From positions 62,001 to 126,000 of the forward strand of contig OZ038460.1 in NCBI GenBank assembly GCA_964036195.1: a stretch of DNA of 64,000 nt. The letters are read 5' to 3'. Under the pieces are notes generated by a model, which was not told where the DNA came from, made no database searches, and saw only the letters and a list, made by a program, of their open reading frames with translations. This DNA is from Sphaerolaimus hirsutus. Lineage: Eukaryota > Nematoda > Chromadorea > Monhysterida > Sphaerolaimidae. Made by a program: the position numbers and the translations under genes. Positions 1 through 12,400 of this stretch are shown here, in pieces. Each line of letters begins with the position of its first letter. The stretch's first letter is position 1.

Positions 1-277
1 GTCATCTCACAAAACGAAAATGCTTACATAGTTATTTAACTTTTGACAGTGTGCACGGCATTTGACAAATTTGTATGATATTTTGCATGACATTTAACAA
101 ATTTGTATGATAATTTGCATGGCATTTGATTTGAACAATTTGTATTTATGTAATGTCATACAAAATGTTAAAAGTTCAGCAATAAAAAATATCCTTTAAA
201 AATTTTTTTTATTACCATTTCACATGTTTTCACAATTCACAGGCTGTGGCACTGCGCCAAAACCTAACCCCACTAAC

Positions 278-405
278 TTAGTATGCTGCGAGTGGAGTCC
301 CAGGAAGAATGCGCGCAGCTGCGACAGGTGCGTGATGCTCTTGGTGGCTGCGAGCGACCAGTCGCGGCTGGCCATGTCCCGCTGCTCCACGCTCAGACGG
401 CCGTA
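278..405 (-). CDS. DOP1: DOP1 exon 27 of window (last one visible)
   Basis: Acceptor GCTGATCGCAG, donor ACTAA|GTTAGT, phase 0 to 2. Encodes YGRLSVEQRDMASRDWSLAA, TKSITHLSQLRAFFLG. It reads in frame after the previous exon. I do not recall a matching vertebrate segment, so the call rests on splice sites, phase and position. The coding sequence continues past the left edge. Confidence 0.65.
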
Positions 406-3400
406 CTGCGATCAGCTAATTTATTACCGACCGTCATTACCAGAAATTTCGCCAAAATCCCGATTCTGATCCAAAAACGCAACAAAAAACAATCCCGATC
501 CCGATCCAATGACTTCAATCCCGATCACGAACCCGGAAATCCCGTTTGAACCCTAATTCCCGCTAGGGTTCAAACGGGATCCCGATCCCGATCCCGGATC
601 CCGTGAAATTCCGGGATTTACCAGTCCCGATCCCGATCCCGAAACCCCAATCCCGATCCCGATCCCGAAATCTCAAAAATACCAATCCCGATCCCGATCC
701 CGATCCCGAAAGTTTTCAAATCCCGATCCCGATCCCGAGAAACTCCCAAGTCCGGGATCCCGATCCCGGAAAAATTAGTGGAAATTATAAAAAGTGAAAT
801 AATGACGTTTTTGCATGCAAAAAAGTGGGTGCAAACCCCCAGCGTCAATTTTATGCCACTTTTCTGGCATCCAACAGTGTTTTGAGACCTTTATGAACAA
901 CTGTGAATGCCAGAAAAATGGCCAAAATCTCTATCCCTAGAACCCAATCCCGATCCCGGAAAAATGCCTATCCCAATCCCGATCCCGATCCCGTGACCCC
1001 AATCCCGGCCAATCCCGATCCCGATCCCGAAATCTCAAAAAACCAATCCCGATCCCGATCCCGAAACCCCGATCCCGATCCCGAAATCTCAAAAAGTGAA
1101 TCCCATTCCCGATCCCGAAAAGTCAATCCCGTTTGAACCCTAATTCCCGCCCCATGAAGCAAATACAAGAGTTCCTACCAATACAAACAAAACAGCGACG
1201 CAACAAAAACGGACCTTAATCTGCAGCAACTTGTTGAGTCTGGACACGATGGGCAGAAATCGGTCGTCCGACCGCCGGCTGCCTTCCGAGCCGACGGGCG
1301 CGAAAAATGACCACGCGTACCTGCGACAAAAATAAAATATTTAAATGGAAATACAGAAATAGTACATATTTACACAAATAAACATAAATATTTACTCAGC
1401 GAACGCCAAGCCTTATAGAGAATACCATATTGGCCCTACAAACACTAGTTTTCACCGTGACCGATGTGAAAACTGAAATGGTGACATGGCGACATTCAGC
1501 CTACTCTTTTTGTACGTGTTTTAGTTTTAAAATTTTCAAATTTTAACTTTCATTAGTTTAATTTCTAATTGAAATAAAATAAAATAATTCAACCGTGTTC
1601 ATTCAATTGCATTTGAAAAAATTTCAGTTTTCACACTAAGTCACGGTGAAAACTAGTGTGTGTAGGCACGTTTCAACGAATAGAACCAGTGGTAAGTTTT
1701 GCACAAAATGCACATAAATATACGGAAAGCAATAAAATGTGATCGGAAATCAATTTTTGGTTCCTTTATTCAGATAGGTTACGGTAAATTTCACAATAAA
1801 GTGTGAGGTGAGCAGCACAAAAAAGTGTCGCACATTTGAAACTGTCCCAAATAAGACGAGGGCATCTCGTAGAGCGTCTCTAGCAGCTTGCACGCGCACA
1901 GGTAATACTGCAGCCAGTGGCCTTCTTTCGTGTATCTGGGTGCGGACATATAAAAAATAACATAAATACCTTTAATAGATCTTGTAAACGGATTTTCTAA
2001 AAACCGTTTTAAAAAACGAGTTTTGTAATGAAAGCGTGTCTTCCACAATCACAGCTTCAAATAAACCAACTTTGAATCGTCGCCAGCGCGATCGGCAGCC
2101 GACGCCAAGTCTTGTTCCAGCTGCCCGAACGCCTGCAGCTGTAACACAAAAACCGCGTTTTTAAAAACACTTTTCATAGCGCGAAACAGGTTTTTTTAAA
2201 ACAATCATTCTAAAAAGCACCAGTTCCGTAATCAACGATGGCCACAGCGAGACGAAGTGCAGCGGCGAGATTCTGACCAGTAAAACTCTGAAACAGAGTA
2301 ACACTTGCGCCTGGACCACGGGAACGGAGTACAGCCGTAGACATTCAGTTAGTCGCTCTGAAATGGAAATGACGCATAGAAAGTGACTATTCCACATCTC
2401 GTTAAGTGGCATGAAAAGTGACAAGATGCGAGTGGCAAATGAACTGGCAAGTGCACTTTCGAAGGATTAGTGTGACCACTTTTTCTATCGCTATCATTGC
2501 AAGCGACAATTTTGACAACTTTACTTGTCACTATCATTGTATTGATTCAAGTGACATTTGACAACTTTACTTAGCAGTAGCATTGTCAAGTGAAAACTTC
2601 GACAACTTTAACCACCACTTGCAACTTCCCTCATAACTTGCCACTCAACACTTGCCACCCCCAATCACCCTCACCCCTCAACCCCCCAACCCCCCAAAAA
2701 ACCCCCCACCTTGAATATCAGGCAAACTGGGCTGGTACTGGTCGAACTGGGACGAGAGCAGCGCGAAGGACAGGCGTCTGAGCGCGGCGGCGCGCGCTTC
2801 GTGTTCAGATTCACGGCTGCTTATTAATGTGGCTAAATTGGGCATTTGCGGCGCAGAGAGACGGCCTGCGAGGGAAAATCGTTGTTGTTTGATTGTATTT
2901 GTATTGTATTGTATTTATTGTATTTGTATTTGAGGGGACTAGTTTGAAATGGAATCGTGACGTAGCAAATTTTACCGTCGGTATCTCATAATTTACACAA
3001 GATACATACATTTCATACAATATGTTCCATGTCAAAATATTTACCGAAATTAATGAAGCTTTATTTTATATTAAAATCACCCTCACTATAAAAAACCCAA
3101 ACAGACTGAGTATTTCCTTGAAGACGGTCTTGTCGTGGCTGACCATGTTGTCGATGATCAGCAGCCACTGGCGCGCGCTCGACTCGTCCATACGGAAGAA
3201 CACTGAGAGAGTTGTGACAGTCGATATGTGACACAATTGACACGTGCTCTTCTAAAGGTCGATAAGTTCCAAAAAGTCGATTTCGAGAAAATTGCATTTT
3301 AAGTGGAAAAATGTACCCGGAAATGCGATCTGTCACCAAAAAATGTAGCGTACCAGGCTCTGTGAGCAACTCCGTAGCGTGCCGCTTCCAAACTGGCTTA

Positions 3401-6400
3401 GTAAACGCGTGCTGCGACATGCCAGCCAGCAGTCGACAAGCGGCCGCGTAATTTGCCGCGTTCTTTCCGCTGCGCGTCTTCAAATAGGCTATGGCGTTGT
3501 TCCAGATCGAGTACAGCACGGGCAGCATCTTGTCCTTGTCGTCGGAGCGGCACACCGAGTCGACGCACTGCATCAGGTGGGCGGCGAGAAGGCGCAGGGC
3601 GCGCGTGGACGCCCGGCCCGCCGCCTCGCTGCGCTTGTTGTTGTTGGGGTCCTTGACCGCGTTCAGCGTGCTCGTCGACGCCAGCGTGCTCGGCGTAACC
3701 ACGCCCCCTTCCTGCGGTGGGATTTATGTAGTGTGGGGAAATGTTATATTGGAGAATATATTTATGTATCGCAAGGACGTATTCAGGGAGTCGGGGGGGG
3801 GGGATAATTTTTCTGGAAAACGCTTTGGAGTTTACCGGAATGAGTCACTCTCCCTGAACATCCATCACCTCCAGGGACGTAGCCAGGATTTTTGAGCGGG
3901 GGGGGGGCGGATTGTATACGGAGCCCGGCGAACGGGGTAAAAGCCCCCCCTAAAATTTTACCCCTGTAGTGGGGGAATGGCGCCCTGGCGCTGGCGCCAT
4001 TCGTAGGCGCCACGCCATGGCGCCACCGACGTTGGCATTGGTGCCAAAACAGCAGTATACGTCTGTATTTTACAGGCATATAGAACGACATGGACACGAA
4101 TTCAGTCCATTTTCACTGGCTCTGAGGCCGCGGAGACCGGTCAGCCAAAAATATATGTTGTGAAGGGAAAATGCGCGCTTGCGCGCTAAAATTTTTCAAA
4201 CTGTCGACAAAATCGCCTTCCGAAAGTGCCATTTCTGCCACATTTTTTGGTCCGGCCCGGGAAGGGGGGGGGGGGCGGCCGCCCCCCCCCCCGCCCCCCC
4301 CCCCTGGCTACGTCCTTGATCACCTCCGAGCAAATTTTGAGCGATTGCGTCCTAATTTTCACGCAAAATAGTGTAATTTTCGCGGCTTTTTTTCAATTTT
4401 GACCTTAAAATAGATTTTATGGGCTATATATATGTAGTTACATACCTTTTTAAACTGAATTTTGGTTCTTTTAACTTATTTTTTAAAGCAATTTTTCGGT
4501 TTTCCGAATCCTTCTCTTATTGAACCCCGCCCCGGTCAAAAAAACCCCACCCCACACCGATTCCCCACAAATGTACGCACCTTTATCTCAGCGGCCCTCC
4601 TAAGATCCTGACTACTAGCCGATCTATTAGTGGCGAGCTGAGTCTCGTAGCCGGACGACTCGCAGCTGCCCAACTGGTTGTTGTGCAACAGCACCGCCGA
4701 CGCCCTCGAGCCGATCGAGATCGAAGGGGAGTTCGTGGAGTCTGCCAGCGAAGTGGGCGGAGCTGGGAGAGAGTGGGGTGAGGGGTTTGATTGGTGAGAG
4801 TTTGGAGAGTGGATAGCGAGAATAGGAGATTTAAAGACGATGTGGGGTGACGAGATTTACATTGTGCGCCTAATTACGCACCTTAGTTGACAACCGAAAT
4901 TTCCGAAGCTGATAAATATGTTTTGAACACATCTGTGTGGCCGGTCATTTGAGTTTTGTATATTGAATTATTTTTGATTTCGCCAACTAGTTCTCATTCT
5001 GGTAAACTCAAAATCTGTTTAAAACAGAATTATCAATTCGGAAATTTCGGTTGGTAACTAGTGTTTGCTGGACAATAAATTACGCATTTAAAATTGAAAT
5101 ATGTGACATGTAACTTGAAATACACACATCAATCTGACTGAGTTCCCAGATGAAAACAGTTTTACAGCAGACAATGAATACCCCCCAAATCTCGCCACCC
5201 AACAAATCGCCCCCCCCCAATCCATCCAAACTCACAATTGACATTGATGTTGCTGGCGCCCAACTCGGCCTTGACCTGCAGACTGCGCTTGAGCCAGGTG
5301 GTGTGCTCCAGCTGCCAGCCCACAATCTGGGGGCAGTCCCGGACCCTGTAAAAAGCCCTGTAAAATGTCAAATGTCGCGCAAAGTGTCAAAAGTCACGTA
5401 AAATGCCCTGCAAAATGGCAACCGAGTTGCCATTTCGCAGGGCATTTTCCATGACTTTTGACACTTTGCGTGACACTTGACATTTCACAGGGCACTTTAC
5501 AGGCTCTGGCACTGGCACCTGGTTGGCCGCCTCTGCGAGCTTGCCGCACGCGTCCTGCATCTGTTTGAGCGTGCCGCGGTCTTCTGCAGTCGCGCCGCTG
5601 TTGTTGCCGCCGCTGCTAGAGCCGCCGGCTGCGGGGGTGTCGGAACGCAGCGGCTCGGTGGTGCGGATGAAATCGACGAACACGCTGAGTTGGGGGGGGG
5701 GGTGGATGAGCGATGGTGGGGCGGCAGGGTTTTTCCCGTGGAGGGGTCATAAAAGTAGTGAGAATTGTATCGAATAGAGAATAGAGATTACGGCTAAAAA
5801 TTTGAATAAATTATTCAAAATAGACACCGGACTTTGATTTGAAGTTTAGATGTTTAGTTGTCACAGTGAAAAATACAAAAATCCCACCCCACTGGCGACC
5901 TGCACACTAGTTGCATGTGTCAACTGGTCTTTTTCAACTGGTTTTATCAACTAAGATTCCGGCTTATCGTGTCGCAGACCGATCTCCAAATGCACATGCG
6001 ACAATGTTGAAAACTAAATATTACAGCCAAGAGCATGGGAATAACTCCCTGCAACAAGTCGAAATCTGAGTTGACGAAGACCAGTTGACACACAAATGTC
6101 AACTAGCGTATGGGCCGCCATTCATCCCCTGCACAACTCGCACCGCACGCACATGAACAGGGTGAACACTGCGCTGGCGGACATGTTGCCCGCGTGCGCC
6201 AACGTGTCCGTGATGAGCGAGTACAGCTGCGGCCAGGCGGCCTTGCGGCTGCTCACCGGGCTCGCCATGATGCACGCGTGCAGCAGCTCAAGGAGGCACA
6301 CCTGGGGGGGGGGTAAAGGGTGATTTGAGTGTTTGGAAAATAGTTCCCCACTCGAAAAAAGGTGGAAAAGAAAAGAAATGCAGAAAAGACCTGGTCTGTT

Positions 6401-9400
6401 AATATGTATTTGCCATGTAAATATTTACAATTTCCCCACACTGTTTAACAGCAAAATGTCAGATAAAATTTGTCAAGTGCCACGCGATGTCGCAGGTCCG
6501 TAAAATGCAAGTGAATTTTTACCGGAAATTTCACATGTCACACAACACTCGCCAAATTTGTCGCCATTTAACGATCAAAACAACATTTCACTATTTCACT
6601 CGTCAGGGGTCTCCAAGATTTTGGCCCTCGCGGGGGCTGGATAGATAGCAAATCGCTCCTCCGGAGGGATAGATCGCTGAAAAAATTTGCTGGGGGGGAC
6701 AGGGGCGTGGGTCTGGGGGGGCTCGCGGGGGCAAAATATATAGGCTTTTTCAGTGCATAGAAGGCCGAAAGGGGAAAAATCGCTAGTAATTGGTGTAAAA
6801 TGGCTAAAAGTAGGTTTAAAATGGCTAAAACAGGCATATAACCATGCATATAGCCGCAGAACACGATTTTGAAGGTGAAAAACTATTAAGAGGTGCGAAA
6901 ATTAGTGATTTTGAGCGAAAATAGGGGCCACATTTCTCAAAAACCACTCCAGATAGATAGATAGCTGAGCGATTTGGGGGGGGGTCTTTGGGGGTAGTAG
7001 CCAAAAATTTGGCCTCGGGATAGATAGATAGCTGAGCGGCCTCCGCGATAGATAGATAGCTGGCGGATTTGGGGGGGGGCAGCCCCCCCAGCCCCCCCCC
7101 TCCTAGGAGACCCCTGTCACTCGTCGCCCGACTACCTCACCTCAATGGGGAAGGCGTCCTTCTCGGAGATGTCCTTGGCGCGCGCCGGCTCCCTGATGGC
7201 CGACTGCACGGCGCTGATGAGTCGCTCGAGCGGCAGCGCGTTCGTGCCCAGGATCAGCTGCACGATGTCCGTCTGCCGGTGCGTCACTGGCCGCGCGACG
7301 CACTGAAAATACACGGAAAATACAACATCATTCACAAAGCGGGAATGAAATAAATGGTGTTTGTAAAATGACTGATGCCACATTTCAAAGTTCAGCACAA
7401 ATTTCAGCTGAAGAAAAAGTTGGGTGATTATTGCCAAAACTGTAAATTGCATTATTTTAACTATTATTCAATTTCCCGTCGACAGTTGACAGTAACAGTT
7501 GACACCCGATTTCATTGTCAACTAGCGTCCGTACAGCACTCACCGGGTCCGCCTCAGCGCACGCGTCCGGGTCGTTCCTGGTGAGCCAGACCAGCGCCAG
7601 GGCGGACACCACCGTCGACGGGTGCTGCGTGGCCAGCGGGCCCAGCAAGTCCACGATCAGCCGCCGGGTCACCTGGCACACGGATTTGTTGTTTATTGTC
7701 ACGTTGTGACTATTGGCAAGGAGCCAAGACGGTGATAAGACACTTTAATTGAGGGTGTTGATAGTTTTAACTGACCAGTGACAAAATCTATCTCGATAAC
7801 GTGATACACTTACAACCCTACTTGTCTTTTCTGACTTTTCTTATCACTTACAACTTCACTTGACACGGTTCTCATCACTAAAAACTAGTTACGAGTTACC
7901 AGTTAAAACTCCACTTATCACTTGACAGCACCACGGTCACTTGAAAACTTGACAAACTGAACTGTCACCGAACACACCTGAGCATGAGTCAACCTCACAA
8001 GTTCTCCAGAGGAGTTTCCCCCGCCGGCGGCAGACCACAGGCGGCACAGCGTCGACATGAAGTGCGGCAGGGCGCCGAGCAGCGACGATTTCGCGTGCGA
8101 CATGTACGCCGCCAGGGCCGTCCGCCGGTCGGCGCCCAGCGTAGAGCCCAGCAACTGCAAGATTGTGTGGTGTTAATTGAAGTGGAGAAGTGATAAGTGG
8201 TGTGTCAAGTCACAAGTGAACGCATGAGTGGTAGGTATTTTTCGTTATCAATTTGCTTGTCACTAATAGTTCACTTGTCACTTTACGGGACACTTTTGTC
8301 ACCTGTCCCAGACGGTGTAAAATGCCATTTAAAAATTAAAATATCATGCAGTGTCAAATTTAAAACAGTGTCCAAACATGTTTACCGGTGGGCGACTTTT
8401 ACGCCCTCTCCCAATTGCATTTTGAGCGACTTGGCAAAAGTCACGCAAAAATGTCAAGTGACAGGTAATTTAGTTAATTTGACATTTTACAGGGCATTTT
8501 GAATGATTTTTTTACACATTGCATATTATTTGACATTTTACAGTCTGAGGAACTGGTACCCGGGCTCAATTTCACCTAAATATCAATACAACAAAAAATA
8601 AACCCACATTAGCCGGGTCGACCAACGTCACAGCGCGCATCAAGTTGCTGAATATATCCAGCCCGATAGCGGCGCCCGACGTGTTGTTGCCCAGCGCCGT
8701 GCCGGGCGCGCTGTGCGACTTGGACGAGCCGGCGACCACCGTCGACGCGCTCGGCGTGCTCGGCGACGAGAACAACCCGCCGCCCGACTCGTTCACGCAG
8801 TAGAGGACGATCGATGAGAGACCTTCCAGGACCTAGAGAGAGGGATGGATGGTTGATGACAGCTTTATTTCTAAATGTCGATATGTTCAAAAAGTCGATT
8901 TCGATAAAATTGTATTTTAAGCTTAATACAATTTAGAATTCAGTGGACAAGCGACCTTACTATTTTCCCCACACAAATAGTGGACTGATCGACTTCTTGC
9001 CGGATAAAGCATGGACTTAACTTCTTGCTCGAGATTTTGTTAAATTGTTCGTAATTGCTCTAAAAGTGTTAAAATGTGAAACTTTAAAATGGCGCACGTG
9101 CCATCCACAAACTTGTGAAAAAGTCCAAAAACTTATGAAAATGTGCTGAACACATTCTAACACAAAATAAACACGTAACCCTATTTTCAAATTTTTTTAA
9201 TTATCGACTTATCAACCTATCGACATATTAGAGTTATCCACCCACAACACCAACCATAGGAATGTAATTCGACGGCAAATCTTTGGGCAATCTCAACTTG
9301 CGGCCCGCGGCCGCCGCGCCGCCCGACCGCATGCACGGCACCAAGTCAGGCGCGTTCAAGCTCCAATCTATGGCGCACTCCAGGTTGCGGCACAGCTGCT

Positions 9401-12400
9401 CGCACACGCGCAGCGCGAACGGCGCCAGGAGTCTGGGTGGGCGGGGGGTTTGTTCGAGGGGATGGGGTTGTTCCAGGGGGGGTTGTACAAGGGGGTTGTT
9501 TTTTTGGTTTGGTTGCATGAAAAGGGCTTTAAAATTAAGCTAACATGGGTTTATGGGTGACCTTGGCAGCGTAAAAATTGGCATTTTGGCTTTTCGGAAA
9601 TGCATAATTTGATTAAAAATTCTTTTGTCGGAATTCTGAACTGGGATCCATTTTCAACCGTAAAAGGGGTCTAAAAATGGCGAAAACGAGAAATTATTAA
9701 AACAAAACGGCGAAAAATATATGTAACTGAGCTAAAAAACGTTTATAATTCTCAGCCCAAAATCCTAGTTTGCCGATTGTGCCAAATGACGCACACTATT
9801 GCACCACCGAAATTTCCAAACCTAATAAATTCGTTCAAAACACATTTGTATTTGATATAAATTTTTTGGCAACCTACCAAAAACACAAATCCCACAAAAA
9901 ATCAGAACCCACTTCTCCAAACACGGCAGTAGCCTCACAGCAGCGCGCAGCCACATATCATGCCTATCGAATCTAGACTCGAGCGCTTTCAGCACCATAA
10001 CCCTAAAAAGCTTCAGGTCGCCCACGGGGGTCACATTGGCCGGGGGGTGCGCTTTTTTGCCCGCGGCCACCCCCTCTGCGCACAGGACGCATTCCAGCTC
10101 CATGTAGGCGCACAGGGCGTCCAAGAGGGTTCGCTCGTAGCTCTCGCGTTGGGCGCGCGCCCCCGCCGCGTCAGGGGGGCCCATGTTGAAACGGAGAATG
10201 TCCGTGGAGAGGCCCAGGCTGGGTGGTTGAAAGTGAAATGGGTGACGGGGGTTTTGGATTTTGAACCTATGATTGCTGGGTGGGATAGTCAAGGTAATCC
10301 TGATGATATACATAACACTAAAAAGTTAGAAGCCACCCTCAGACCATGTAAAATGCCCTGTCAAATGTCATGTAAAATGCCATGAAGATTAACTGAAAAA
10401 AAGAAAGAACAATTTACATTTCACCGGGCATTCTGACTTTTGACATTTTACAGGGTCTGGGAGTTGCCTCTGGCGGCAATCCCAGACCCTGTTAAGTGTA
10501 CAGTAAAGTGTCAAATGCAATGCAAAATGTCAACTGTCATGACAAATGTACCTAAAGTCAAGTGTTAATTGGCATGCTAAGTTCAGAAATAATTTTTTTC
10601 CTTTCTTTTTATTGACATTTTAAATGACATTTGAAACATTACTTTAAACTTGACAGGGTCTGGGACTGCCCTCAGGCTACCCTGCTATTTACCTGTTCAT
10701 TTCTACTCGAAATGTCACGACGAAAAATATATTCAAAAAACGAAAAATACTAAAAATAATTTTTAAATTAAAATTTTTTTCACCCGAACCAACCCCATAG
10801 TCTGCACCGGCGCATAGGCCATCTCATCATACACACAAACCATGACAAAGTGTAACAAACACTTCTGCGTTTTGCACTGGGCCAACATCTCGGCAATGTA
10901 AGCGCCGAGCGGCCGGCCGCACACAGACTCGTTGTTGCCGCCGGCGCGGCTGGTCCGGCTGCGCAGCAAAAGGCCGCGCAATTGACGCAGCAGCGAGCTG
11001 GGGGCAGTTCCGGACCCTGTAAAATGCCCTGGAAAATGTAAAATGTCGCGCAAAGTGTCAAAAGTCATGTAAAATGCCCGGTAAAATGGCAAACCGTTTG
11101 CCATTTTACCGGGCATTTTACACGACTTTTGACACTTTGCATGACATTTGACATTCTACACGGCATTTTACAGGGTCCGGGACTGGCACCAGATGAAACG
11201 CAGCGCGGAGATTTTCGACTCGCAGCACTCTGTGAGAGCGCTTTCGTCAACTGCTGCCGTGGGTGAGTCCGCGTAGTAGCTGCGCACTTGGTACAGCGCC
11301 GCCTGAAGGAAATGTGCCGAGTTATAAGGGAGGAAATTCGCACGAGGATTACCGTATTTGCTTGAATAATTCCCCCTGTTGAAAAATTTTACCGCTGTTA
11401 GACCAGTGAATAAGAAAAAATTCCCGCCTCGAATAATTCCCCTTGAAGGCAAATGACCGACGTGTTGTGACCGATTCGAACAAAAATGACATGTTATCGT
11501 GTTATTAAACCATATTTTGTGGAATGAGTTGATAGAAATAATAATTACTCCCCTTGAATAATTCAGCCCAGGGGGATTGTTCGAGCAAGTACGGTACATT
11601 ATCCATGATCGCTATCGAAACCAGGTGCCATTTCCGCAAGTGGATAAGTGACACGAAAAGTGGTAACAAAGTAACGTGATGAGTATAAAAAAACAAGTTA
11701 ATTCATAAGTGACAAGTATATACCTTCATGAATTTACTTGTCACTTGCCTTCTTCTCACTTACCCACCCGAAAAAATCAATCCAAAAACACCAACCGTGA
11801 GCAACAACTCCAAAAAGGTGTAACTCCTGTGCTTTGGCGCGACGGCGCCATCATTATTCGGCTGCAGCGACTCGCCCAGGCGGCAGGCGGCGGGCGACCA
11901 GAACTCCTGTCCGAGAATGGCCACCAGCTGGGTGCCCATGCTGTCGGCGACGCGCGCCGCGCTGCCCCGCCACCAGTTGCTGCCGTGCAGGTCCGCCGTG
12001 CCCGTCGATAGAATGCACCTGGGGGGGGGGGGGTTGGGTGTGTGGAGCTGGAAAACAATATTTGTTAAACAGCTTGATTTGTGAAAAAATCAACTCAAAA
12101 TGATTTTTTTAGATTTTAAATCAGATTTTTCAAATGCCCAAAATGGATTTAGAGGGGAATAAAAAAATATGTATGTGAAACAATGTAAACTGACAAGTGT
12201 ACACGATGTAAATATTGTTGTCTACAATGCACATATTTATGATAGCTGTGGAGCCATGGCACATAATTATAAGTGGTGTGGTAATTTCTGACAAAGAAAT
12301 TACCGAAAAATTATATCCCATTATCACATTTGATCTCTCGCACCCGGACCTCCCATTACGTCCGTCCGCAACAAAAAAACTCCCCCCCCCCCAAAAAAAA

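Noticed and set aside
603..1168. Open frames encoding Pro-Ile-Pro/Asp-Pro-Asp or Gly-Ile-Gly repeats
   Set aside because: They are translations of the GATCCC hexamer tract inside a MITE, not genes. The same applies at 33.7-34.2 and 50.5 kb.
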